From contig JAPTJF010000009.1 in NCBI GenBank assembly GCA_029339195.1, positions 186,001 to 250,000 of the forward strand: a stretch of DNA of 64,000 nucleotides. The letters are read 5' to 3'. Positions within the stretch are counted from its first letter, which is position 1. Each line of letters begins with the position of its first letter. The notes under the pieces were generated by a model, which made no database searches, was not told the origin of the DNA, and saw only the letters and a program-made list of their open reading frames with translations. The translations under genes and the position numbers were made by a program. Origin of the DNA: Micractinium sp. NFX-FRZ (taxonomy: Eukaryota; Chlorophyta; Trebouxiophyceae; Chlorellales; Chlorellaceae). This document shows positions 23,893-33,807 of the stretch, in pieces.

Positions 23893-24024
23893 CCCTCCCG
23901 GCCGGACGGTCGGCCTCCCAATTGGCTGTTCAGTACTGGGCTGCCAGTACTAGGATGCCAGCACTAGTGGCCTCCCAGAGCAGGCGTCCTCTGCCTCCGC
24001 GGCCCTCCCGGCCGGACGGTCGGC
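23893..24024. repeat. Pair of 22-bp direct repeats with GC-rich palindromic core
   Basis: CCCTCCCGGCCGGACGGTCG followed by GC occurs at 23893-23914 and again, exactly, at 24003-24024, about 110 bp apart. CCGGCCGG is palindromic. It lies in the 3' flank of the lipase gene. Confidence 0.8.
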
Positions 24025-24548
24025 TTTTCAGCTCGGCTGCTCTCCCCGGTGCCCTGCCAGTTGCCTCCCACAGCAGCTGTCCCCAGAGCAGCTGCCCTCC
24101 CTCAGCGCAGCTGCCCTTGCTTGGGGCCTGCCGGCCGCCTCGAGGGGCCTGCCCCCCCCAGGGAGGGTCCACGCCCACACTGGCAGCCAGCAGCCCGCGC
24201 ACGTCGCCTCCGGCCTAAGTTGAAGTCATCTCGCCCCCTCGCCTCAGCAGAGCGAGGCCTGACACGAATCCTATCCACCCTGAGAGGAGTGCCCTTAAAA
24301 AAACTAAAGTGCCCCCTTGGCTACACTGTCCATCCCTACACCCATCGGTACGCTTTGGCCCGCCCATCGCCTCCCCTCACCCCCCGCTCCTCACCTTCTG
24401 TTGCATAACCCCTCCCTCTTCTGTCACACCCCTGCCCCCCAATTCTTCACATTTTGATGTTTCGTACCAGCCCGTGGGGCGCTGCCTCAGTAGCAGGCAA
24501 TTGCAAGCCCTCTGAGAGGGACGCCCAAGATGCTCCGGCTGACGCGTC

Positions 24549-24553
24549 TTACA
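24549..24553 (-). promoter_or_regulatory. TGTAA motif, candidate polyadenylation signal of the 149-aa protein gene
   Basis: TGTAA on the minus strand about 690 nt past the stop at 25238. No nearer candidate was noticed; positional inference only. Confidence 0.3.
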
Positions 24554-24615
24554 GGAGACTGCACTGAACTTGCGGCAAACTGGCATGTGAAATAAAACAC
24601 ATTGAGAGCACCTTC

Positions 24616-24620
24616 TGTAA
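24616..24620 (+). promoter_or_regulatory. TGTAA motif, candidate polyadenylation signal of the lipase gene
   Basis: TGTAAG on the plus strand about 780 nt after the lipase stop; it would imply a long 3'UTR. Confidence 0.4.
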
Positions 24621-25237
24621 GCACAGCCAGGCCGCGCCGCGGCAACTGGGGAGGGGCGCGAGGCGGGTGTGTGGACCGAGCCCCCCGATGCGCTGAGAGG
24701 CAGCGGCAAGGCGTGGGGGCGAGAAATGGCAGGTTGGTGCATAAAAGAGGGGTCTCCTCAGACGTAATGACAATCAGCGCACAGGGGCGGGACGGCACTC
24801 AAGGCGCAGAGGGTGGGGGAGGCAGGGGAAAACTAGGCATTTCGGCACGCTTAGGCAGCCAAAACTGGTAGGGTGCACTGGAGTGTTAGTGCATGTATGT
24901 ATATATCAGGCGTGCAGGCAGGGCAGAATGGCATCGGGGGGGTCGGGTGAGACAAGAGCAAGAAAGAAAACACAGTTGTGCAATGTTGTGTGGGTGGGGG
25001 GAAGAGCGGGGCTCCCCCCCCAATTGTTGCGTGCCAGCAGTGCAGCTGGGCTCCAGAACAGTGCCCGTGGGCTCACTCAAAGCAAGGGGAGGCGGACCAA
25101 AGGCACCGCACCTCTTCCCCTCACCCTCCCTCGCTCGCTTGCTCGCCTCCCCTGGGTGGCGGAGCTGCCCTCCAGCATGGCAGCATCGGCGCCTCAAACA
25201 GTACCTCTGCAGTACCTACGAACAGTGGTACAATTTG

Positions 25238-26889
25238 TCAGTAGTACACTCCGGTGGCCCACAGGGTGCCGTACGTGGCCCATGCAAAGAGGAGGCCGGC
25301 CAGCGGTACCGCCAGGAAGATGAGGTACAGGATGCTCAGCTCGTTCCAGCGGCTGCCAATGTAGACGTCGCCGTCCCTGCACGGCAAAGGTAGACAGGGC
25401 TATAAGTAAACGGCCATCAGTTGACATGCCTGCCTGGGCTGGCGCTGGCCTGCCTGCCTGCTGACCTGTTCGGCTGTGGCGCTGGCGTGTCTCGCCACCT
25501 CCCTCTCTGCTGTCCACTGCACAGCCCGGGCTCACCCTCCCTGCCGCCCACGACCTCTTACTGGGCCGCCGAGCCACTGGCCCCACCGTGTGAGCCCACG
25601 CACCAGTTTGCGCTGGTCTTCAGGCCACCCCCTGGCTGCGCCAAGCACGCAGCTGGCAGTACCAACAGTACCAAAGCATGCTGAACGGCATGCAACACCC
25701 TCCCCCTCCCCCACACACCAGTTGGCGGTCGTCTGCTTGGCCACCTCCTTGGCAGCCATCTGCTCGGCTGTGAGGTAGCGCTTGCGGATCATGGCTGCAG
25801 GGCAGGTCGGCGGGCGGGCGAGCGAGGGATTGAACGAGTGGCACTTGGAGTGGGTTTGGCGAGGGCATATGGACAGGCAGGTGGGCGGGTGGAGAACGTG
25901 GGTGGGTGGGGGGCGGGCGGGTTTGAGGCAAGTGGGCGCAGGAGTGAAGGCAGGGCCGCAGGCTAGCTGCCAGCAGGTCAGAGGCGCATGCAGGGGTTGG
26001 GGCGTGCCGGTAGATTTGTGGGGCAGCCCATGCAGGCGCTTGCAGAGGGGCTTTCTTTTGCCCAACCGGCACAGGGTGCCGCCAGGCTCACCAGACACAA
26101 CAACAGGCTCAACAGGCACAACAGCAGGGGGAATCATTAGTTTGCCAGAAGGGGGGCACTCACCCAGTTCCTCCCCAATGGTTGCCCCTCCCAGAAGCTG
26201 CGGCTTGGACAGCTTGTCGTACTCCTCCTGCGGGGGAAAATTGCACGGCAAGGAGTGATTGAAGGATTGATAACTTTGCAGCGGCGGGACGCGGGAGTCT
26301 GGCTTGCCGGGGGGCAGCAGGTGTGGGAAGCAAACAGGGTTCATTGTTCACCATGCAGCCGAACCTAAGGTAGTGCCCCTGCCCAATCAAACAAGGGAGG
26401 GGTGAGGAAGTGAAAGTTTGTGAAAACTCCCTGCCCCCAACGCCGGCAGGCCTCACACCTGTGTGAACCCCTTCTTGTTGCGTCCGCTGATGATGGGAAC
26501 AATCTCGTCATCGCTGTCGCAGCGCACGCTGAAGCGGCGGGCTGCCCTGCAGAGGCGGCGGTCTGTGTCGCAAGTTTCGTTGCGGGAAAACAGACTGGAA
26601 GCCCAAACAAGCCAAAAAGCAACAAGCGGCGCATGTGGCCGGGGGGGAGGGGCGGTTGGCGGGCCGGGGCCGGCGCCGCGCCCGCGCCTGCGCCACGGCC
26701 AGTCCTTGCAGACCCCTCCGGCGCCGTTGCCTGCCCTAATATCATCTCTAACGCATTGTCATGCATGCCTGCCGGGATGCCGCGGGGGTATCGGAGGCGG
26801 GCGCACCTGAGTGTCCACTGCTTGGGGCGGCTGCACAGCACCAGGCCTGGCCGGGTGCACACGCCCACGCGGGTCATACTGAGCTGCAT
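25238..26889 (-). CDS. Small plastid-type membrane protein of unknown function
   Basis: Five exons (26807-26889, 26459-26546, 26164-26227, 25719-25794, 25238-25376) join in frame to 149 aa. The first 35 or so residues (MQLSMTRVGVCTRPGLV, rich in Ser, Arg and Cys, without acids) look like a chloroplast transit peptide ending near RRFSVRC. The mature part starts acidic (DSDDEIVPII), is charged in the middle (EEYDKLSKPQLLGG, then RKRYLTAEQMAAKEVAKQ), and ends in GDVYIGSRWNELS, one long hydrophobic segment (ILYLIFLAVPLAGLLFAW) and a short tail ending GVYY. That topology suggests a thylakoid or envelope single-pass, possibly hairpin, protein. I do not recognise the family. It is head to tail with IspE, 216 bp away, and convergent with the lipase gene. 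Confidence 0.85.
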
Positions 26890-27032
26890 CTTGGTTTCTT
26901 TGAGGCGGGTGGCTACAGGGTGCAAGTAGAAATGAGCGTGCAAGCAGACCGGTCTGCTTGGTTTCGGCGCGCTCTCTCGTCAGCAGACTCGTCAGCATGG
27001 GTTCCGGCTTCAAAAGTCGACAGTGCTGCAGC

Positions 27033-27037
27033 TTACA
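27033..27037 (-). promoter_or_regulatory. TGTAA polyadenylation motif, IspE
   Basis: TGTAAG on the minus strand about 70 nt after the IspE stop, in the 216-bp gap before the next minus-strand gene. Confidence 0.55.
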
Positions 27038-27105
27038 AAAAAGAGCATTGGACGCAGAGAAAGCAGCGAGACGAGGCGCCGCGGTTCAGGGGGCACCGTC
27101 GCCGC

Positions 27106-30100
27106 TCATGCCACCGCCGCGGCAGCTGCCTCTGGCGCCGACCCAGTCCGCGCGGGCGCCGCATACCACTCCCCCGGCTGCCGCGTGATCAGCCGCGCCG
27201 GGCTGACAAACATATCCGAGTACTGGCCTTCCTGAAGGAACGAGGGGGCCGCATCTGCAGGGGGCAGCACAGACGGGCGGGGGCGGGACACCGGCGGCAT
27301 GCACTGGAGGTTATGGGCGGGCAAGGGGTACAGCTCAGCACAGAGACAGGGGCTGCCTGTCGTTCCTGCCAGCTGGGCAGTGCTATTGCATCAATCGCGA
27401 AGGGACACAGAGAACGGCCCGGCACCCCGAACCAAAGCCAGAGCTCTGCCGCCTCCCGCCCAGCCCGGCGCAAAGAAGAGCGCGGCGGCGGGCCCGCCCT
27501 TGCGGGGAAGAGGTGTCCTTGCGGGTGCGCACCGCGCCCGCAGGCGGAGCAGCATGCATACCCGATGTGTCAGTGCGGAGCATGACTGTGGCATGCGTGT
27601 AGACGCACCTGAGCCGACGCAGACGATGGTGCTGCCGCTGCCGGTCATGAAGACGCTAGAGAAGCCCGGCCCCAACGCCTGCAGCCGCTGCTTCAGCTCC
27701 AGGAGCGCCGGCAGCCTGCGGGGGCCATGGAAGGAGGGAGGAAGAAGGTTGGTGCAGCTTGAAGGCGCCAAACACCGGCGGTTGGCCACCCACCACCCTC
27801 CAACACCTGGCGCGCAACTGCCTCCCTCCCCTATCAACCGTCACGCCCCCGGCCTTCTTCTCGCCTCAACTGTCGGATGCTGGCTGCTCCACAAGCAGGC
27901 CTGCCCGAACGCACTCCCGCCCCCGGGGCGTACACTAGCCTTGCCGTTGCCATCCACCTATCCATACAGCTGCCGCAGGCCGCTCACAGCCAGCACCCGC
28001 CTGCCTGCCTGCCTGCTTGCCTGCCTGCTTGCCGGCCTGCCTGCGCTTCATCCCCGCCCCGGTGACCAACCGTGCCCTCCCCCCCCCCCCCCCCCAACCC
28101 CCTACACCTGTCAAACGCCGGCTGCTCCAGGTCGTTCACCGCCAGCTCTTGTGTGGCACCCTCCTGAGCCAGGCGGGCCAGCAGGTCACGCGGCTCCGCG
28201 GTGCTGCGCCTGCGGTGGTGGAGAAAAGGCAGTGTGTTGGAGAGGAGTGGCACCATGAGTGAGCGCAGGCGAGGGCATGACGGCGCAGCACACCTCAGCA
28301 AACCCCCCATGCCCGGTACAGCCCACCGTGCAGCCCAGTACACCGCCTAACAGGGCACAGCCCAGCCCAGCATGGCCCAGCGTGGCACAGCATGGCGCGA
28401 CGTGCCTGCCGAGGTCGAGCGCCTTGAAGATCTCTGGCGTGGCCAGCCCCACGGGGGGCTTCACCAGCAGCAGGGGCGTGTCCAGCGGGAGGGGAGGAGG
28501 CACGTCCTCCACAATCTCGCCCCGCCCCGTGCAGTAGGCCGCCCCGTTTGAGAAGAAGACGGATATGTCGGAGCCGATCTCGCCGCTCCACTCCAGGAGC
28601 TGCGCTGAGCTGGCGGGGCGCCCCGTCAGCTCGTTGGCCGCCCACAGCGCGGTGGCGGCGTTGGCGGAGCCGCCGCCCAGGCCCGCGCCGTGGGGCACCT
28701 GCGAGTGCAGCCGGGGCACCCGGGAGTGGTTGTAAGGGCTGTTTGTGAGGCATGGCAAGCACGCACTGAGGTGGCACGCGCTGAGGCACGCTGGGCACTA
28801 TTCGCTACTCATCTCAGACTGTTCCCCTAACTGCGTCATTAAGCTCCGCTGCAGGTGACAGGAAGAGATGCGCCCAAACCAGGGAGGAAGAGAAGCCACT
28901 CACCCTCTTGTGTAGGTCCACCTTGAAGCGCTGCTTGCTGCCGGTCTTGGAGCGGAAGAGGTTGAAAGCCTGTCAGGCATGCGAGGGGGATAAGGGTGGG
29001 GAGGGATTTGAACCACATGAAGCCTAGTATGTGTTCATATATTTCAGCGCTGCTTTGCTGCCAGCTTCAAAAGGGGGGACAAGGGTGAGGGCCCTGCGGG
29101 GAGGCGAGGCAGGGGCACAAGGCAGCGACACGGAAGGTGGTGCGCACAGGAGCACAGCAGCACAGGAGCGCAGCAGCAGCAGCCAGCATGGCCCGCCTAC
29201 CTTGATCACGCAACGGCACGCGCGGCAGTATCACAGCTTTACCAGCAGTAGCACAGCCCGCCCACCCACTCGCCCTTGATCACTCGCCCTTGATCATTCG
29301 CCCTTGATCACTCGCCCTCCGTGTTGCAGGCCGGCATCTCTTCACCCATCCATGCGCCACGCCTACCTCGCCCCACCCCATGTCGCCCCAACCACCTCAC
29401 CTCACACCAACCACAGCACAGCACAGCACAGCACAGCACAGCACAGCACATCACAGCACAGCACATCCCACCTTGATCACAAGGTTGCTCTCGTCTGTGG
29501 GCACGCCCTCCATGTTGCAGGACAGCACGTCGGCGCCCGCAGTTCCCGCCAGCTCCTGAAACGCCATGTCATCGCCTGCACCAGTTGGCATTGGAAGACG
29601 CCAAGGGTGAGGGGCAGTTTATTGGTCTGGGCCGACAACGCACGAAGTCGGACACTCACACATACACAGCAAACAAGCGCACAGAGGCCACCAAGCAGCA
29701 TGTGCAGGTGCTTCACCCAGAAAGGCAGGAGAACAGGAGGGAGGGAGGGAGGGGAGGGGGCTCACCCAGGTCGATGACGTGGAACAGGCTGGCCAGATCG
29801 TGGTAGCCGTCCTCCCGCCGGCGCACCACCCGCAGGAACAGGTTGACCTGCGGGGCCGGAGGGGGTGCGGTAAGCGCGGTGGGGCCCAGGCGGGTTGGTT
29901 GGAGAGCTGGGGGAGTGGTGCACCGCTCACTCGGGTGCATGACTGGCAAAGCGAGTCACTGCTGGGTGGCGGCGGGCAACAAAGGATCGGCTAATCCCAT
30001 ATCACGATCAGCGCAGGGCTGGGGTTGCGCGGCCAAAGCCACACGGGTCACAGGTATGAGAAAGGTGACCCTCTGCAGAGAGAGAACGCCTCTGCCAAGG

Positions 30101-30371
30101 CGTCCCGTCGCACCGTACAAGAGCACCGCTCGGCAGGGTGGGGCCTGCCCGGCAGCCAGGGGCAACCCCCGTTTTCAGCTCGCACCTTGGAGGGGGAGAA
30201 GAGCTGAAGCGTGCTGCCGCCATCGCTGCTGCCTGCGTCCGCTGCGGAGCACACTGCCGGCCGGCGGAGTGCTGCACCTGCCGCCTGGGCCCCGCAGCGC
30301 CGCCGCCGCTGCTGGCGGGCGGCACTGGCGCTGGGCTGCCAACCCGCCCGCTGCACCGCTGCTGACTGCAT
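27106..30371 (-). CDS. ispE: 4-diphosphocytidyl-2-C-methyl-D-erythritol kinase, plastid-targeted
   Basis: Phosphorylates the 2-hydroxyl of CDP-methylerythritol with ATP, in the plastid MEP pathway to isoprenoids. Eight exons: 30186-30371, 29766-29847, 29472-29575, 28904-28969, 28406-28698, 28108-28209, 27609-27715, 27106-27254; 362 aa. The first 55 or so residues are a transit peptide (MQSAAVQRAGWQPSASAARQ, Arg/Ala/Ser-rich). The kinase starts at LQLFSPSKVNLFL (Lys62) with GYH at 76-78. The GHMP phosphate loop is VPHGAGLGGGSANAATA (147-163), the catalytic Asp is expected at 190 in GSDISVFF, and the C-terminal glycine motif is MTGSGST (301-307). Intron 5 has a GC donor (AG|GCACGT at 28405), required by frame. 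Exon 3's donor end is copied several times in the following intron. A 358-bp gap separates its start from the divergent phosphatase-like gene. Confidence 0.97.
28079..28095. repeat. Run of 17 C in an IspE intron
   Basis: Homopolymer next to the donor of IspE exon 6, on the minus strand a G run. Confidence 0.9.
29412..29465. repeat. (CACAG)n repeat in an IspE intron
   Basis: About ten CACAG units immediately beyond the donor of IspE exon 3 (on the minus strand, CTGTG). Confidence 0.85.
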
Positions 30372-30729
30372 TGCAACCAAAGATCGCCCCCTGCACTCTG
30401 TTGGCCCTGCCAGGCGCGCAGGACAGCCGGTGCGGGAAAGTGAAGCGTGCGTTGCGAGCAGGGCAGGCCGGAGGTCCCGGGTGCTGTCGATGGTATTGCG
30501 AGAGATGCAGGAAGTCGGGGATGCCCGTCGATGACAATGCAAGCGCGCCTTCATCCATAGCACAGCAGGATGGGGGCCCAAGGCGCTCTTGCTATCGTCG
30601 AGCATCCACGGTTCTACCGATCATTGCCAAGTGTTCACATCATAATTCCGCCTCTGCCAACGCTCTCGGACGTCACCCAGCCCGCTCTTCGCCGCTCTGC
30701 CGCAGCCCCAGGCGGTGCTGCTGCCAGGC
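30372..30729. promoter_or_regulatory. Short divergent promoter region, IspE / phosphatase-like gene
   Basis: 358 bp between two divergent start codons. Both promoters must share it, or one must lie inside the other gene. No TATA-like element stands out. Confidence 0.5.
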
Positions 30730-32720
30730 ATGCAGCTCGCTATGATCTCTAGATCATGCAGCAGCAGCCGCGAGCCGCTGGGCGGCTGCCGGAGAACGCA
30801 CCCCGGCCGCCGCTGCTGCCCTGCGGTGGCGGCCGCCAGCGTCCCGGCCTCTGGCGGCGGCGGCGGCTCCACGCCGCAGCAGCAGAATGCAGCCTCGCTG
30901 GATGTGTCTGGCGCGGTGGTCCAGCCCGCCTTCCGGTCAACCCCGTGGGAGCCCCAGGCTGGAGGTGCGCTTGCCTGGGGGCTTGGGCTCACGCTGTTAC
31001 CGCCTGTGCCTCTGCGCCCCTCGCACTCCTCGTTTCCCAGGCCGGCAGCATGCCTGTCACTCCCCAAGTCCTGCCTCCCACTTGCCCCCACCTCCGCTTT
31101 AAACCATGCCCCTGCCCCCATCCCCACCCCACCCCTCCCAGACATGGGTGCTGCCGCGCGCGTCGCGCTCGTCTCGGAATCCGGCGTCTGCCGCAGCGTG
31201 CTGGCGGCAGGCGCCCTCAAAGCCGCGCTTGCCTCCCGGGGACTGGCCGACGCGTTCCTCTTTGAGTGCCGCGCCTCCCGAGACTACTGCGCTGGCGAAG
31301 GCCCCGACCCGATGGCCGCCCGGGTGGCGGCAGAGCGGGGGTGGGAGCTTCCCCCGGGGTATGCGGCGCAGCAGTTCAAGGAGGAGCGAGACATTGTGCT
31401 GTTCGACATGCTGCTGGCCATGGATAAGTTTGTGGCGGCAGACGTGCTGAGAGAGGTGCGTGCGGTGACCGGGTGGCGCTTGTGGGTAGATGGCGTGGGC
31501 CGGCAGGGTGGGTGTTTACGGGGCGGAGCGGCCGGAGTGTGTGTATGCAGGGGGCGGGACGCACGCAGTTGGCTCGGGATGCAGACCCCAGCATGCAGCG
31601 GCCGCACTGCCAAGCCTCCGTTTCCTTTTTCCGAGTCTCTCAACGTATGCCACCATCCAGATAGGAGGGTGGGCAGTTCCGGACAGCAGCAAGGTCTGTC
31701 CTGGGAAGGAAGCAAGACAATCACAATGCTCCTTGCATGTTGGTCCCCCACTGTGTCTGACTGCTGATGTTTTGAAGAAGCAAGAGCCTTGCATGTTGAT
31801 CCCCTCTGCACGTGCAGGTGTCTGTGTACGACACGATCAAGAACTGGGGGATGGGCAGCTACAGCAGCAAGGTGCGGCGGCTGGGCGAGTTTGCGCCAGA
31901 GGCGGCTGCGGCGGCTGGGGCCGCGGCTGCCAGCCCTGATGCTTTTGACATTGAAGACGCGCTGTACGGTGAGTAGGGGCAGGGGGCAGGGAGGGGAAGG
32001 GAATGCAGGGTGGGAGGTAGGGCATTTTGTGTGTGTGTGTGTGCATGTGTGTGGATAAGACTCGAGGGAGGATGAGACGCCTGTGACTGTGGAATGCGCT
32101 GTATGGTGGGTGGGTGGGAAGGAGGGAGGAGGACGGGTGAGGGCACATGGCGCCCCGAGGCGGGCCAAGGCACGGGGAAGGTGCCTGCCCCGCATTGATG
32201 GTGCGCCTTGCTGCGTGGTGCTTGCAGAACTCGATTTCCGAGGGTGGGGCTTACCAAGAAACGAGGCAAGGGCAGTGATGATGTGCTTTGACCGGTCTTC
32301 CTCTTTCTCCCTTGAACAGGCAATGTTGAGGAGGAGGCGGAGGTGGAGGCGGTGCGGGCAATGCTTCGATTCTGGGTCATTTACCTTCTCCTCCTCTTCA
32401 CCACTGAAACAGGCAATGTGGAGGAGGAGGCTGAGCTGGAGGCGGTGCGGGCGGCAGCCGAGTCCATCCACCAGAGCTGCGAGGGACTGGCCGACTTCCT
32501 TGCTGCGGTGGAGCAGCGGCACCGGGAGGCGCAGGCGGCGTCCGCCTCGCAGCGGGGCGCTGCCACCGACGCCGGCGCTGGCAGCAGCAGCAGTAATGGC
32601 GGAGGCGAGGGTGCGGCTGGGCACGAGGAGGGGCAGAGGCTGGGAGAGGCCCTGACGTTAGCCGTGCGGGAGCTGGGTGCCATGGAATGGCTGGTCCCGC
32701 CCATGCTGCAGGCGCGCTGA
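30730..32720 (+). CDS. Low-molecular-weight phosphotyrosine-phosphatase family protein, catalytic Cys replaced by Ser
   Basis: Four exons (30730-30964, 31142-31455, 31818-31968, 32413-32720) join to 335 aa. Residues 1-78 are Ser/Arg/Gly-rich and may be an organelle presequence. ARVALVSESGVCRSVLAAG (about 84-102) is the LMW-PTP P-loop, family form VCLGNICRS: the position of the nucleophilic Cys is Ser90 (codon 31174-31176), while the second Cys (95), Arg96 and Ser97 are kept. The body FLFECRASRDY, FKEERDIVLFDMLLAMDKF and YSSKVRRLGEF fits the family, and IEDALYG (Asp230) corresponds to the general-acid DPxYG loop with Pro lost. The C-terminal 100 residues are an acidic and low-complexity extension rich in Glu, Ala, Ser and Gly. 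It is therefore probably a pseudophosphatase or binding protein. A second, in-frame acceptor for the last exon lies at 32319. The start could also be the ATG at 30742. Confidence 0.85.
32320..32412 (+). other. Duplicated acceptor and exon start: optional 31-codon extension of the last phosphatase-like exon
   Basis: GAACAG then GCAATGTTGAGGAGGAGGCG at 32314-32339 repeats GAAACAG then GCAATGTGGAGGAGGAGGCT at the chosen acceptor (32406-32432). The 93 bases between the two acceptors are in frame and free of stops, so using the upstream site adds 31 residues. Confidence 0.6.
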
Positions 32721-33807
32721 CCAGCGCGCTCTGCTGCCAGGGCGGAATGCCTCTGGTTCCCACGAATGGGACTTTGAATCAACACATACACAACGAATGG
32801 CCTTCTTCTTTTTCAAACGTCAGCCTCCTGTGAGTGCCAATGCGTGCCCACCTGCTACTGCCAATGCATGCCCCACCATCTGCTGCACACAACAACGTTT
32901 TCGATCCTGCCCTGCTCCGTCCTCAGATGCTCCTCTGCTCAGCACACTGCCCTTCCTCTCAGCCACCGATGCCTCATACTTCTTATGTGATAGTTATAAA
33001 CTACCGGCTGTTAGGATAGGTCCTTCCGGTTGGAAGACCTGCAGAGGTGCGCTGCAGCTCTTGCCGCTGGTCACGCTCACAGGTGACTGCTGCTGCTGCC
33101 GCCAGTTCCCGTCCGCCCTGCGTGCCCGCGCGTTCGGTCAGGCTCGTGCACAGTGCTGCCTGGGCTTGTTTCAAGCGCTTCCCACCCCTAAGAGAACTGT
33201 GGTTCCTGCTTGCACGGCTACCGGTCCGGCCGGGTGCAAGGACACATGCGTCCAGGGGAGGTAGCTATTGTCGATGTGAGGCCTATAATGCTTTAACTAG
33301 GCCACTGGCCCGGAGTCCTCTCGCCCGGAGTACAAGTACGCGAGAGGCGCCGGCCGAGGTGGCTCCATCCTGTGACACCCGAGCAAGTTCCAGGGGAACT
33401 ACGCCACTGCATACCACCCATACACGCTGCAGCAGAAAGCAGAAGAGCGCTGGTACGAGGAGCTTCGGCTGCTTGGGGCATCGGCCACAAAGCGACTGGG
33501 GGACACCGCGGGAGTGGGAGGCGCAGCAACCCCCGCACAGGTGACTGATGAGCAGCAAGGGGTCACCGGACGGCCCGGCAGGGCCCTGGCCACAACGCCG
33601 CGGCCCACTCCCTGTGACCGCAGCTGGCTTCCGCCCGCGGCAGGCCCGCCGCCGACCGCAGCCCGCCGCATGTGGACGTCACCGCTAAATGCAGCGCAGC
33701 AGATGCAGCTTGCTGTTTTGTGCAGCAAATTCTAGGACGCATGGGCACACACCACTTGCTCCTCCCTCGCTGTTGTTGCTGCAGAGCAGCATCCAGTGGG
33801 CGCCGCC
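32721..33807. other. Intergenic, phosphatase-like gene to paralog A
   Basis: Same-strand gap of about 1.1 kb with no supported exon. It should hold the 3'UTR of the upstream gene and the promoter of paralog A. Confidence 0.6.

Larger units (their letters stand above)
23833..25237. other. Convergent 3' intergenic region
   Basis: Lies between the stop of the diacylglycerol lipase (plus) and the stop of the small membrane protein (minus). No coding exon supported. It holds two 22-bp direct repeats and opposing TGTAA motifs (24616-24620 plus, 24553-24549 minus), so the two 3'UTRs may slightly overlap. Confidence 0.6.

Noticed and set aside
31284..32624. 446-residue open frame on the minus strand
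   Set aside because: Antisense to the phosphatase-like exons and their introns; long stop-free frames are expected opposite GC-rich coding DNA. No family pattern and no consistent splice structure.
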